A stretch of DNA of 64,000 nucleotides from DATIXJ01 sp963714795 (GCA_963714795.1 CAVQPS010000009.1:124001-188000), one strand, 5' to 3'. Shown: positions 9,734-19,511, counted from the stretch's first letter. Numbers and translations are program-made. The notes: generated from the letters alone by a model not told the origin.

Positions 9734-10744
9734 TTATCGTTCTTCATACATCTTCCGATAGTACTGCCGATATTCGCCGCTGATGATACGCCTCCACCAC
9801 GATTCATGTTGAAGATACCAATCGATCGTGGAGCGCAAACCGGCTTCAAATGTTACCTGCGGTTTCCATCCTAACTCGGCAGAAATTTTCGCCGCGTCGA
9901 TTGCATACCGCAGATCGTGTCCGGGGCGATCTTTGACGAAGCTGATCAGGTTTTCACTCTTGCCGAGATTCTTCAACAGCAATTTGATGATATCGATATT
10001 TGTCCATTCGTTATTACCGCCGATATTGTACACTTCACCCAAACGTCCCTTATGAAGAACGGCATCGATAGCCGCACAGTGATCCGTAACGAACAGCCAG
10101 TCGCGAACATTCAATCCGTTACCGTAGACCGGAAGCGGTTTGCCGTCCAAGGCATTAGCGATCATCAGGGAAATGAGTTTTTCCGGAAACTGGTACGGCC
10201 CATAATTATTTGAACAACGCGTAATCAATGCCGGGAATCCAAATGTATGGTGGTATGCCGATACCAGTAAATCTGCGGATGCTTTGGATGCGGCATACGG
10301 ACTGTTGGGATGAATCGGTGTTGTCTCGGTAAATTTGCCCGACGACCCGAGCGATCCGTACACTTCATCGGTAGAAATTTGTACAAACCGCTTTACCTGA
10401 TGTTCCCGCGCTGCTTCCAGGAGTACATTCGTGCCGGCAATATTCGTTTCCACAAAAATCCCCGGTCCGGTGATGCTTCGATCGACATGGGACTCGGCGG
10501 CAAAATTAATAACGACATCGGCACCGAATTTCATCATCGCTTCATCGACATCGGCACGCCGGCAAATATTCCCTTTGACAAAATGATATCGCGGATGAGA
10601 AGAAATATCTTCCAGGTTTTCAGGATTGCCGGCATAGGTTAACGCATCAAAATTCACAATGGTATATTCCGGGTGTTTATCCAGCATATACCGCACAAAA
10701 TTACTGCCGATAAAACCGCAACCGCCGGTAACGAGAATCGTCAT
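9734..10744 (-). CDS. rfbB: dTDP-glucose 4,6-dehydratase
   Basis: Converts dTDP-glucose to dTDP-4-keto-6-deoxyglucose, the step leading to dTDP-rhamnose and other deoxysugars, in the cytoplasm. The 336 residues show the NAD-binding glycine motif at 7-13 (GGCGFIG), the family signature STDEVYG at 124-130, and the catalytic YAASK at 150-154. Length and order match RfbB/RmlB. It is the first gene of the polysaccharide operon. The other rml genes (A, C, D) are not in the window, so they lie elsewhere or the 4-keto sugar is used differently. A good promoter lies just upstream (10784-10812). Confidence 0.95.
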   Translation of the reverse strand: MTILVTGGCGFIGSNFVRYMLDKHPEYTIVNFDALTYAGNPENLEDISSHPRYHFVKGNICRRADVDEAMMKFGADVVINFAAESHVDRSITGPGIFVETNIAGTNVLLEAAREHQVKRFVQISTDEVYGSLGSSGKFTETTPIHPNSPYAASKASADLLVSAYHHTFGFPALITRCSNNYGPYQFPEKLISLMIANALDGKPLPVYGNGLNVRDWLFVTDHCAAIDAVLHKGRLGEVYNIGGNNEWTNIDIIKLLLKNLGKSENLISFVKDRPGHDLRYAIDAAKISAELGWKPQVTFEAGLRSTIDWYLQHESWWRRIISGEYRQYYRKMYEER

Positions 10745-10783
10745 TATCGTTTGAATGCAAATAGGTGAAAAATAACGGAATTC

Positions 10784-10812
10784 AATCTACAAAAATGGGC
10801 TTCTAAAGTCAA
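10784..10812 (-). promoter_or_regulatory. Sigma-70-like promoter for the polysaccharide operon
   Basis: On the minus strand TTGACT (10812-10807) is followed by a 17-base spacer and TAGATT (10789-10784). This is 5/6 matches to TTGACA and 5/6 to TATAAT with ideal spacing. Predicted transcription start near 10777, about 33 bases before the rfbB ATG at 10744. It is the only strong candidate in the 207-base gap between batE and rfbB. Confidence 0.6.
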
Positions 10813-10951
10813 TCTATGAACTCCCGGCACATTGTTCTGTAACGAGAGCAATACGAAATGAAATTGTATCAAAATGGCAGGAGTATTATCCTCTTCAATT
10901 TTTGCATGATTCTGACATAAAAATACGATTTTTTCAAGACAAAATCAACGA

Positions 10952-11704
10952 CTAGATCAGTTCCATATTAGAAAGCACCATCCATCCCACCTTACCGTCG
11001 GCAAGCCGGATTTTCCGCCAATCGCCGACCGCATCCAGCACTTCGACCGTTACTCCTTCATGAAGCACAAAAAGATCCGTGCTTTGATTGTCCGGCGCAC
11101 TTTTCACGGAAATTGTTTGAGCGAACACAACGGCGCTTTGTGTATTGTGTTCCGCTTGATACCGCTGATAGACCGCGACGAAAGCAATGCAGGTGAACAT
11201 GATCGATATCCCGACCAGGATAAATCCGATGCGTTGAAGAATAATTCCGCGGGCGCTCAAATAGACAACTCCGCCGATCCCTGCAACCCACAGTAAAATT
11301 ATTCCGATAAAAGCCCATCCATCGGAAGAAAACTGGCTGACAAATGCATTCCACCACTCGAGAAGAAATAATTGCGGCAACGGTTCGATCTTATCGACAA
11401 CACGCAAATTCGCCAGCCGGAGATTATAGAGAATATCTTCGTCACGGGGAGCCAGCCGTTTTCCGCGTTCATACGAAAGAATCGCCGCAGGAATATTTTG
11501 AAGCTTGAAATATGCATTGCCGAGATTATAATAGAGTGCAGGACTTTCGAAACCGTTCTTGAGAATTTGTTCATAGACTTCGGCAGCTTTTTGGTATGAC
11601 CCGGAACGATAGAGTTGATTCGCCTGCTCAACCTGCAGTGATGCCTCGTCTGCCATAAGCAGTACCGGAACGAACAACAGCACAATGACAAAAAATCGTT
11701 TCAT
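10952..11704 (-). CDS. batE: BatE: TPR and SH3-domain membrane protein
   Basis: The last gene of the Bat operon. The 250 residues contain a signal peptide (MKRFFVIVLLFVPVLLMA), TPR units at about 22-95 (ANQLYRSGSYQKAAEVYEQ, LYYNLGNAYFKL), two membrane segments near 130-180, and a bacterial SH3-like C-terminus (ISVKSAPD, DWRKIRLADGKVGWM). This arrangement matches BatE proteins of Bacteroidetes, linked in the literature to aerotolerance and envelope stress, with unknown biochemistry. Its start ATG overlaps the end of batD. No clear terminator follows in the gap to rfbB. Confidence 0.85.
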   Translation of the reverse strand: MKRFFVIVLLFVPVLLMADEASLQVEQANQLYRSGSYQKAAEVYEQILKNGFESPALYYNLGNAYFKLQNIPAAILSYERGKRLAPRDEDILYNLRLANLRVVDKIEPLPQLFLLEWWNAFVSQFSSDGWAFIGIILLWVAGIGGVVYLSARGIILQRIGFILVGISIMFTCIAFVAVYQRYQAEHNTQSAVVFAQTISVKSAPDNQSTDLFVLHEGVTVEVLDAVGDWRKIRLADGKVGWMVLSNMELI

Positions 11705-13526
11705 CAGAATGTATCCTCAATCGTCGAGATAAGATCGATGGTTCCGTTATAGACGCCGTCCATTTCCATCGAATCGGCTGATGGAGCGAAACGTGCAAAC
11801 TCGCATTGTTCGATTGTTGCGGTCAGTTTTGTGATCGCTTCGTCGGAAACATTCCGTCCGGCAAGAGACGAACGCACTGTTTCCAGGGACAAATCGGAAG
11901 GCGGTATCCCGAGCTTGTCGCCGATATATCCCCACAATGCGCGGGAAATTTCCGCATAGAATTCTTCCTTCTTTTTTGCATGAAGAAATTTCTTTGCCTC
12001 GGTGAGCCTGCGCTGTGCCATTTTACGGGCTTTGCGATTGCGCAACGTCACCACGTCCCCTAAAACTTTCTGACGACGTCGTGTATAAAAAACAAATCCG
12101 ACAAACGCGAGCAATGGCGTCAACGAGAGTGTGAAAAACATCGGCGAGCCGACAAATATTTTACCACGTTGAGCGAGCATGATGTTGCCGCTTTTGATAA
12201 ACCGAATATCTTCGCCGAGCAATTTCACATCCTCTTTGCTTAAACCGGTCGTGTTCGATGTTGCCGTCTCCGTACCTTTGTCAACGGTCACTGTAAATTC
12301 AGGACTGGTGAACGAGACATAATTTTTCTTATCGACATCAAAATAGGAAAACGGAAATGACGGGATTTTCTGTTCTCCAGGATGACGCGGGATCAACAGA
12401 TATTCGAACATTCTGCTGCCGGCGACCTGATCTCCCTGATTGGCAAAATTATCGGAAATCTTCGGATCATATTTTTCGATATCCGGCGAAATATTGATCG
12501 TCGGAGCTTCAAGCAATTTCAGGTTTCCCCTGCCGCGTGATTTTAACCTTAAGAGTGACCGGTTCATTCGTTTTCGTTTGTTTTTTGTCGAGCCATGTTT
12601 CCATTGAAAATTTTCCGACAGCACCGGCAAATCCGCCCGGCACATCGTTTGTCGGCAAGGGTGCAACGGTAATTTTCACCGGTTCATTCTGAACTTTATA
12701 ATTGACGTTGGATACGTTTCCAAAGAACGGGTCGTTGAAAAACTGATCGAAAATATCGTTCGACCGTTTCCGGTTTTGTACCTGCACGACGCAGGCAACT
12801 TCCATCGGATCGATCGACAGCGTCCCGCTCCGCTGGGGGAACAAAGCAACTTTTTTCAGAATGCCGACGCGATACTGTTTGCCGTTGATTGTTTCCGTCG
12901 TGAGTTGAATTTGTTTCGGCACCTCGATATCTTCGCTCCAGAAACCTGTCAGCGACGGAACTTTGGTAAGCGAATAATTAACAACATTGATTCGAGTATA
13001 AATTTTGTACGTTGCGGTAATCTGTTCTCCCTGATACACACGCTGATTTATCGACCGTTACTTTCAAAAAAAGGTTGTCGCCGATTTGTTTGGAGATGTC
13101 GCCGTTATTTCCCTGCCCGCCGTTCTGCTGTGCCTGCTGTGGAGAACCTTTGGTCACTTCGATATTGACCGGCTGAGTCTTCAGCTGCTTGCCGCCGACT
13201 TCGATCGTTGCCGGACCGATGGTAAATTTTCCTTCGGCCTTCGGCTGGAGAACATAACTGTACGAAACGGATGAAGAAACCGAACCGTTGATGAACTGCA
13301 TATTCGTCGATTGATTCGGACCGGAAACGGTCAGGAAATCGGTGAATGCCGGCGAATGAAAATTATCGCCGCCGCCGTTTCCGTTCAACGAAAACGTAAT
13401 TTCAAATTGTTCACCGGTCGCAACGCGGTTCTTGTCCACCGAGGCGATAAACGAAGGGTTCTGCGCAACGCCAAAAGAACATGACATCGCAATAATAACC
13501 GACAGTATGTAGCAATACTTCATCAT
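11704..13526 (-). CDS. batD: BatD: oxygen-tolerance family membrane protein, frameshifted twice
   Basis: A secreted, membrane-anchored protein of about 600 residues with repeated immunoglobulin-like BatD domains. The start at 13526 gives a signal peptide MMKYCYILSVIIAMSCSFG, then FIASVDKNRVATGEQFEITF, the usual BatD opening. The frame changes near 13047 (continuing YQGEQITATYKIYT) and again near 12535 (continuing GRGNLKLLEAP). The C-terminal piece has a membrane segment (LSLTPLLAFVGFVFYTRR) and a cytoplasmic tail. Each piece is recognisably BatD, so the breaks are single indels rather than domain loss. It is preceded by batC and overlaps batE. If the indels are real, the operon lacks a functional BatD. 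Confidence 0.85.
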
Positions 13527-13551
13527 ATCAATATAATCATACAAATATATC

Positions 13552-14301
13552 TTACCAATCTTTGTCGACATGCACCCGGGCCGGAACTTTTTTCTTCAAT
13601 TTCTTTTGGACATCTTTTTCCTGATTATTGAGAGCTTCCAGAATTCGCTCCGCATCCTGTTTGGAAATTTGCTGTTTTCGCTGTTGCGCCTGGTCTTGCT
13701 GCTGTTTCTGGTCCTGATTTTTTTGCTGTGAGTCCTGCTTTTGTTGATCCTGTTTCCGCTGGTCTTGTTTTTGCTGATCTTGTTTCTGCTGATCCTTCTT
13801 TTGCTGATCCTGTTTCTGCTGGTCTTTGTTGTCTTTCTTATCGTTTTTCTTCTGATTTTGTTTTTGCTGCTGTTGTTGTTGCAACAACGCCTGGGCATAT
13901 TCAAGATTATATTTTGTATCGAGATCGTCCGGATGAAGCTTCAATGCTTCTTCATATGCAGAAATGCTTTCCGGGATCTTTTTCCCTTTCAGCAATGAAT
14001 TGCCGAGATTATGCAATGCCTGTGCTTTTGCAGACGGATCGGTTTCTTTCGCCGCCCAGTTGCGGTATTGTTCCGCCGCTTCATCGTACCGGCCCTGTTT
14101 ATAGAGTGCATCACCCAAATTGAATACACCCTGATTCATTTCCTTGTTTTTTTCGAGAGCTTTCCGGTAATTGGTTTCCGCGTCGGCATATTTATCCTGC
14201 TTGTACAACGAATTCCCTTCACGCACGAGCGACCGGTCGGTTTGTCCGAAAAGCAAGCACGTACAAAACATCATCAGAACAGCAGCGAATAGTTTCCTCA
14301 T
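13552..14301 (-). CDS. batC: BatC: TPR protein with Gln/Lys-rich repeat tail
   Basis: About 249 residues: signal peptide (MRKLFAAVLMMFCTCLLFG), three TPR units (REGNSLYKQDKYADAETNY, NLGDALYKQGRYDEAAEQY, ISAYEEALKLHPDDLDTKY), then a long low-complexity run of Gln, Lys and Asp (about residues 145-220) and a short basic end. TPRs probably dock other Bat proteins in the periplasm. The ATG at 14301 overlaps the batB stop as ATGA. The longer open frame starting at 14337 is less likely because it lacks a signal peptide at its start. The tail is coded by near-repeats of a 15-base unit at about 13690-13850. Confidence 0.85.
   Translation of the reverse strand: MRKLFAAVLMMFCTCLLFGQTDRSLVREGNSLYKQDKYADAETNYRKALEKNKEMNQGVFNLGDALYKQGRYDEAAEQYRNWAAKETDPSAKAQALHNLGNSLLKGKKIPESISAYEEALKLHPDDLDTKYNLEYAQALLQQQQQQKQNQKKNDKKDNKDQQKQDQQKKDQQKQDQQKQDQRKQDQQKQDSQQKNQDQKQQQDQAQQRKQQISKQDAERILEALNNQEKDVQKKLKKKVPARVHVDKDW
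13690..13870 (-). repeat. Degenerate 15-base tandem repeats inside batC
   Basis: The plus strand shows repeated variants of ctgatcctgtttctg, coding on the minus strand for QDQQKQDQQK-type residues. Unit copies differ by single bases, and length changes in multiples of 15 would keep the frame. This is an in-frame low-complexity tract within a gene that still reads through. Confidence 0.7.
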
Positions 14302-15335
14302 ACTTTTTCCTTGAAGAGATTCCACTGTGCAAGCCATTTATTCTTTCGTTCGGAAATAAAGAATTCCATAAGCAAAAGAATTGCCGCCGGAACGAGGGCA
14401 TACTGAAAACGGTCCTCGTAGTCGGTCACGACCTTTGCGCCGAACTCTTTTTTTTCCATCGACTGAACATCTTTGAACACCGCATCGAGCTCGTTTTGCT
14501 GATTGGTCGCACGGACAAACGTCCCCTTTCCCGTTTCTGCAATTTCCCGCAATGCCTGTTCGTCCAGTTTTGTTATAACGACGTTCCCCTGATTATCTTT
14601 CATAAATCCGACTTGTGCGTTATTCTGATAGATGGGAATCGGCGCACCATCCGGCGATCCCATTCCGACCGTGTGAATAACGACACCTTCGGCGGCGGCA
14701 TCTTTTGCGGCGGCAACGGCATCGTCTTCATGATTCTCACCGTCCGTAATCAGAATAATGACTTTATGTTTCTTTTCACCTTCGGCAAACGATTTCATCG
14801 CAAGACGAATCGCGGAACCGATGGCCGTTCCCGGATCCGGAACGATATCGACATCGATCGTGCTGAGAATCAGCCGCGCGGCGGAATAATCGGTCGTCAA
14901 CGGAAGCTGTAAATAACTTTGACCGCCGAACACGATCAGGCCGATGCGATCATTCTGCAATTTTTCCAGCATCCGGGCAATTTCCTGCTTGGCACTCTCC
15001 AAACGGTTCGGCTTGATATCTTCCGCTTTCATGCTGTTGGAGACATCGAGCGCTATCATAATGTCCACACCCTCGCGTTTGACTTCTTCCAGCTTCGTGC
15101 CGATTTGAGGATTGGCAAGTCCCAAAATAAGAAACATCAACGATGCGAGAAGAAGAAAAAACTTGATCGATCGTTTGTATTTTCCCGCCGAAGGCATGAG
15201 CCTGTCAAGAAGTGAAAGATTACCGAACAGTTCAAGTCCGCGTTTTCTCATCCGGAGCGCCCACCAAAACACAACAAGAAGCACCGGAATGAACGCCAGA
15301 GCATATAAATATTCGCTATGTGCAAATCGGAACAT
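14298..15335 (-). CDS. batB: BatB: VWA-domain membrane protein
   Basis: 345 residues: an N-terminal membrane hairpin (about 8-28 and 58-76), a von Willebrand A domain with the MIDAS motif DVSNS at 97-101, a conserved PNRLESAKQEI after it, ILITDGENHEDDA further on, and a C-terminal membrane segment near 315-332. It is anchored in the inner membrane with the VWA domain in the periplasm. It pairs with BatA, encoded just upstream with 2 bases between, and is coupled by ATGA overlap to batC. The intact MIDAS residues suggest metal-dependent protein binding. The role in envelope maintenance is inferred from the family. Confidence 0.9.
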   Translation of the reverse strand: MFRFAHSEYLYALAFIPVLLVVFWWALRMRKRGLELFGNLSLLDRLMPSAGKYKRSIKFFLLLASLMFLILGLANPQIGTKLEEVKREGVDIMIALDVSNSMKAEDIKPNRLESAKQEIARMLEKLQNDRIGLIVFGGQSYLQLPLTTDYSAARLILSTIDVDIVPDPGTAIGSAIRLAMKSFAEGEKKHKVIILITDGENHEDDAVAAAKDAAAEGVVIHTVGMGSPDGAPIPIYQNNAQVGFMKDNQGNVVITKLDEQALREIAETGKGTFVRATNQQNELDAVFKDVQSMEKKEFGAKVVTDYEDRFQYALVPAAILLLMEFFISERKNKWLAQWNLFKEKV

Positions 15336-15337
15336 AA

Positions 15338-16330
15338 TTACGGAGTTTTTCTCAATATCGTTTGTGATAGAAACACTTCAAGCAGTAAAAAGAATCCTGC
15401 CATCATTGCAGCATTATAAAATTCTTCTTTATGACGGCGAAATTGTGTTACCTCGATTTTTGTTTTCTCCATCCGGTCAATCTCATCATAAATCGTCTTC
15501 AATGTACCGTTATCGGTTGCACGAAAATATTTGCCGTTTGTCTGTTCGGCAATTTTCTGCAGTAACGCCTCGTCGATTTCCACAGGCATGTTCTGATACT
15601 GTATGCCGAACGGCGTTTGGACAGGATAGGGGGCAAAACCGATGGTCCCGACGCCGATGGTATACACACGGATACCGAATGTCTGCGCGATACCGGCGGC
15701 AGTCAGCGGATCGATCGATCCCATATTGTTCACACCGTCGGTTAAAAGAATAATGACGCGGCTTTTCGCTTTGCTGTCCTTCAGCCGGGAAATTGCCGTG
15801 GCAAGCCCCTCGCCGATTGCGGTACCGTCTTCGATCATGCCGCTTTTGATTTGCGACAGAAGATTTTTAACAACGGGATGATCGAGCGTCAACGGACACT
15901 GCGTAAAACTTTCGCCGGAGAACACTACCAGCCCGATGCGGTCGTTCGGCCGGCCGTCGATAAAATCCATCGCGACTTTTTTTGCCGCTTCGATACGGTT
16001 AGGATGAAAATCTTCCGCCACCATGCTGCCTGAAATATCGGTCGCGAGAATGATATCGATTCCTTCCGTATTCACATTCTCGCCTTGCGATGTCGATTGC
16101 GGCCGGGCAAGGGCGATCGTCAGAAAAATAAACGCGAGAACGCGAAGAACAAATAACAGATGCTGCAATCGCTGCCGCCATGTCCGGGGAATCGCATAAA
16201 ACATCTGCACGGTCGAAATTTGAAGCTCGACAATCTGTGTCCGGTATTTTTTCCAATACCAAAAAATAAACAACGGAAGAAAGAGCAAAAGCAAAAAATA
16301 TTCGGGGTTGGCAAATGTCATTCCCATCAT
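15338..16330 (-). CDS. batA: BatA: VWA-domain membrane protein
   Basis: 330 residues from the ATG at 16330, which overlaps the stop of the upstream gene (ATGA). The open frame runs further up but that part is shadowed by the upstream gene. Two N-terminal membrane segments (about 8-26 and 55-78) precede a VWA domain with the MIDAS motif DISGS at 98-102 and NRIEAAKKVAMDFI. FSGESFTQCPLT and VIILLTDGVNN follow, then a C-terminal membrane anchor. It is a close structural twin of BatB. The two likely act together downstream of the MoxR ATPase. Confidence 0.9.
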   Translation of the reverse strand: MMGMTFANPEYFLLLLFLPLFIFWYWKKYRTQIVELQISTVQMFYAIPRTWRQRLQHLLFVLRVLAFIFLTIALARPQSTSQGENVNTEGIDIILATDISGSMVAEDFHPNRIEAAKKVAMDFIDGRPNDRIGLVVFSGESFTQCPLTLDHPVVKNLLSQIKSGMIEDGTAIGEGLATAISRLKDSKAKSRVIILLTDGVNNMGSIDPLTAAGIAQTFGIRVYTIGVGTIGFAPYPVQTPFGIQYQNMPVEIDEALLQKIAEQTNGKYFRATDNGTLKTIYDEIDRMEKTKIEVTQFRRHKEEFYNAAMMAGFFLLLEVFLSQTILRKTP

Positions 16331-17319
16331 GACGCAACCTCCGGTGAAACTTGCTGCTGAACGGGTTCTTCTGCCGCCTTCCATGTTGTTTCGACAAACG
16401 AGCGTGATGCCGTTAAACTCAACTCATGTTCCTGCGGAAGCGGCTGTGATTTTGCAAACTTCACTAAATCTGCCCTCAACAGAACTTCACGCAACGAATT
16501 TTTTATTTCCTTGGGAAGAACGGCAACAGCCGGTGCGGACAAGATTTCATCCGACGTCATTTCCATCGCCGCGACAGTAAACCGCCGTTCCATATACATC
16601 CGAAGGATATCGGTCAGTTGTGAATAATAATCTTTCACCAATCCCCGCTGCCACACGTGTTCTGCTTCCAGAATCCGCAACGCTTCCAACGCGACCACAT
16701 TCGCCGGCAATTTCGGTGCTTCCGGGATCAACGATTCGCCGCGCCGGCGTTTCTTTCGAATGTACAGAATCAGCCAAACGATTCCCGCAAGAATGACAAG
16801 TCCAATGAGATACGGCAGTATTTCGGCAAATGAAATTCCGATCGCAAGCGGCGGTTTGATATCTTTGATTTCTTTCGATGTATCGATCGCAATCGTGCCG
16901 ACCACAAAAATCTGCGGCGCCGTTTGCACATATTTTTTTGCGGTATCGCCATTCACGGTGTACTGCACCGGAATAGGAGGAACGACATGCATCCCGGAAT
17001 CGAATGCAGTGATAACGAATGTTACCGATTCGGAAATCGTATCACCCGATTGAGACCTCTTCGGCTGTTCACGCTTCACAATTTCGATGCCGTTGATCGA
17101 ATCCGGAAGATTCGGAAATGCAACGACGGTATTATTGGGGTGTTGAACGTCGAGATGAAGTCGTAACCAATCGCCGATGAGAATATGATTCGAATCGAGT
17201 CCGGCAACAGCACGAACCTCCTGTGCACGCAGACGGACCGGCGCAACGATGAACGAAACCGCGACGAGCATGATCGCAAGATGGAAAATCGGAATATGCC
17301 GGAAGTTTTTTCTTACCAT
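16327..17319 (-). CDS. Bat-operon membrane protein with BatD-like periplasmic domain
   Basis: 330 residues: signal peptide or anchor (FHLAIMLVAVSFIVAPV), a periplasmic beta-rich region of about 135 residues resembling a single BatD-type domain (SVTFVITAFDSGMHVVPPI), a membrane helix near 175-195 followed by the basic stop-transfer RKKRRR, and a cytoplasmic helical domain (MERRFTVAAMEMTSDEILS). Proteins of this layout, often annotated DUF4381-like, sit between the DUF58 gene and batA in many FCB genomes. It overlaps the DUF58 gene end by 7 bases and batA by 4. Function unknown. Membership of the MoxR/Bat machine is inferred from position. Confidence 0.7.
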   Translation of the reverse strand: MVRKNFRHIPIFHLAIMLVAVSFIVAPVRLRAQEVRAVAGLDSNHILIGDWLRLHLDVQHPNNTVVAFPNLPDSINGIEIVKREQPKRSQSGDTISESVTFVITAFDSGMHVVPPIPVQYTVNGDTAKKYVQTAPQIFVVGTIAIDTSKEIKDIKPPLAIGISFAEILPYLIGLVILAGIVWLILYIRKKRRRGESLIPEAPKLPANVVALEALRILEAEHVWQRGLVKDYYSQLTDILRMYMERRFTVAAMEMTSDEILSAPAVAVLPKEIKNSLREVLLRADLVKFAKSQPLPQEHELSLTASRSFVETTWKAAEEPVQQQVSPEVAS

Positions 17320-18188
17320 CGCTTTTCTCTTCCTTTAAAGAAAGCGACAAGCGGATTGATATACGACTGATCGATGCGGATATCGACGGCATCGACGCCG
17401 CTCCGGCGTAAAAGGCGTTCGCGTTCCTGCCCCCGTTCGCTCCACCATCGTGCATACGATTCGCGGACAAAACGATCGGCACTGTCAATCCATACCGCTT
17501 CGCCGGTTTCGGCATCACGGACACGAAGAAGCCCGGCCGGGACCAATTCCACTTCGCGCGGATCAAAAAGCCGAACTGCGACGAGATCATGTCTTCGGGA
17601 TGCGATTTTCAATGCATCATCATATCCGGTATCTAAAAAATCGGAAATCAAAAAGACGATGCTCCGTTTTTTAATGGCACTGTTCAGATAGCGGAGTCCT
17701 TCGGCAATATTCGTTTTGCGATGACTCGGCTGCATATCGAGCAACTCACGTACGATGCGGAGAATATGCGTGCGACCTTTTTTCGGCGGAATAAAGAGTT
17801 CAATGATATCGCTGAAGAAAATCACGCCAACCTTATCGTTATTTTTAATCGCGGAAAACGACAGCACTGCGCACAACTCGGCGGCAATATCTTTTTTTAA
17901 CTGATGAACGGTACCGAATTCTCCCGAGCCGCTCACATCGACCAGGAGCATAACGGTCAGCTCGCGTTCCTCTTCGAATATTTTCACGAAGGGATGATTG
18001 AAGCGTGCAGAAACGTTCCAGTCGATCGTACGGATATCGTCGCCGAACTGATATTCCCGCACTTCGCTGAACGCCATGCCGCGCCCTTTGAACACGCTGT
18101 GATATTCGCCGGAAAAGATTTGGTTGACCAAACCTTTCGTGCGAATTTCAATCTTCCGTACTTTTTTAAGAAGCTCCGATGTTTCCAT
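17313..18188 (-). CDS. DUF58 domain protein of the MoxR/Bat operon
   Basis: 291 residues, cytoplasmic, no signal peptide. It carries the DUF58 signature with the conserved REYQFGDDIRTIDWNVSAR segment (45-63) and a VWA-like site DVSGS at 84-88. ISDFLDTGYDDAL and DRFVRESYARWW follow later. DUF58 proteins nearly always accompany a MoxR AAA ATPase and are thought to be its VWA-type partner. It begins 11 bases after the moxR stop, so co-transcription is very likely. The gene is intact. Confidence 0.88.
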   Translation of the reverse strand: METSELLKKVRKIEIRTKGLVNQIFSGEYHSVFKGRGMAFSEVREYQFGDDIRTIDWNVSARFNHPFVKIFEEERELTVMLLVDVSGSGEFGTVHQLKKDIAAELCAVLSFSAIKNNDKVGVIFFSDIIELFIPPKKGRTHILRIVRELLDMQPSHRKTNIAEGLRYLNSAIKKRSIVFLISDFLDTGYDDALKIASRRHDLVAVRLFDPREVELVPAGLLRVRDAETGEAVWIDSADRFVRESYARWWSERGQERERLLRRSGVDAVDIRIDQSYINPLVAFFKGREKRW

Positions 18189-18199
18189 AAACGCCTTTT

Positions 18200-19186
18200 T
18201 TATGGAACTTCGACAGCGTTCAGGATCTCATCGACAATATGTTCCGAAGTAACATTTTCCGCTTCCGCTTCATACGTCACGGCAATGCGGTGGCGCAACA
18301 CATCGTGGCATACTGCACGGACATCTTCCGGAATCACGTACCCGCGGCGTTTGATAAACGCGAACGCTTTTGCCGCCAGTGCCAGATTGATACTTGCGCG
18401 CGGCGAGCCGCCGTATTGAATAAGCGATGTAAGCTTGTCCAGCTTAAAATCCTTCGGTGTTCGCGTCGCAAAAACGATGTCGAGAATATACCGCTCGATC
18501 TTTTCATCCATATAGACTTCCTGCAGCACCGACCGTGCTCGCAAGATATCCGATGGCGCGACAACAGATTTAATTTCCGGAAATGAAGCGGCGATATTCT
18601 GGCGCATGATCAATCGCTCTTCCTCGCGCTCGGGATAGCCGATCACAACCTTCAACATAAAGCGATCGACCTGCGCTTCCGGCAACGGATACGTTCCTTC
18701 CTGCTCGATCGGATTCTGCGTCGCGAGGACGAGAAACGGTTCGTCCAGCCGGAACGTTTGTTCGCCGATCGTCACCTGCCGTTCCTGCATTGCTTCGAGC
18801 AAGGCACTTTGTACTTTTGCGGGTGCGCGGTTTATTTCGTCGGCAAGAATGAAGTTTGAAAAAATCGGTCCCTTGCGGACGGTAAATTCCATATTCTTCT
18901 GGTTGAAGATCATGGTGCCGATGACGTCGGCGGGAAGCAGGTCCGGCGTGAACTGAATGCGCTGGAACTTTGCCGAAATTGCTGCCGCCAGTGTTTTGAT
19001 CGAAAGCGTTTTTGCCAGACCCGGAACGCCTTCCAGCAGAACGTGCCCGTTGGAGAGAAGTCCGACCAGCAGCCGCTCGATCATATATTTCTGGCCGACA
19101 ATAACTTTTCCGATTTCCATTTGCAGAAGATCCACGAAAGCGCTTTCCCGCTGGATCTTTTCGTTGAGTGATTTAATGTCTGTCAT
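18200..19186 (-). CDS. moxR: MoxR-family AAA+ ATPase
   Basis: 328 residues from ATG 19186 (an AAGGAG lies close upstream). A TTG five codons earlier is the longer alternative. Walker A is GVPGLAKT at 53-60. Walker B and following residues read LADEINRAPAKVQSALLEAMQE, then LATQNPIEQEGTYPLPEAQ, the MoxR hallmark. MoxR proteins act as chaperone-like remodellers of VWA partners, here most likely the DUF58, BatA and BatB proteins encoded downstream. It is the first gene of an eight-gene operon and is preceded by a 420-base divergent intergenic region holding a perfect palindrome. Confidence 0.93.
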   Translation of the reverse strand: MTDIKSLNEKIQRESAFVDLLQMEIGKVIVGQKYMIERLLVGLLSNGHVLLEGVPGLAKTLSIKTLAAAISAKFQRIQFTPDLLPADVIGTMIFNQKNMEFTVRKGPIFSNFILADEINRAPAKVQSALLEAMQERQVTIGEQTFRLDEPFLVLATQNPIEQEGTYPLPEAQVDRFMLKVVIGYPEREEERLIMRQNIAASFPEIKSVVAPSDILRARSVLQEVYMDEKIERYILDIVFATRTPKDFKLDKLTSLIQYGGSPRASINLALAAKAFAFIKRRGYVIPEDVRAVCHDVLRHRIAVTYEAEAENVTSEHIVDEILNAVEVP

Positions 19187-19241
19187 AACTCCTTGATGCA
19201 ATAATTATGAATGAATGATACCACTTAATAATACAACACTA

Positions 19242-19257
19242 TTCTGCCCGGGCAGAA
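19242..19257. promoter_or_regulatory. Perfect 16-base palindrome upstream of the Bat operon
   Basis: TTCTGCCCGGGCAGAA reads the same on both strands, centred about 63 bases upstream of the moxR ATG. It is GC-rich inside an AT-rich gap, has no loop and no following T-run, and so looks more like a dimeric regulator site than a terminator. A convincing -35/-10 pair for moxR was not found, so its position relative to the promoter is unknown. Confidence 0.45.
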
Positions 19258-19511
19258 GATACATCTTATACGAAATCTCTTAGAATTCGATTCAGTTAGG
19301 ATTCCCGTTTTCTTCCAAAAACGACCAAAAACAGGATATTGTTTCGATGGGTACGACCATACGTTGTCTTGTAAATTAACGAAAATTACTGAAAAAATCC
19401 AGTTTCACGTAACATGTTTACTGAGATTAGACAATGAAAAAACATTTTGGTTTTAGAATCTGATAAATTAAATGACGACAAATTCTTTGGGATACCGGAA
19501 TTCGGTTAAGC

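Noticed and set aside
13728..14123. Hydrophobic plus-strand frame opposite batC
   Set aside because: Its leucine-rich repeats are only the complement of the Gln/Lys codons of batC.
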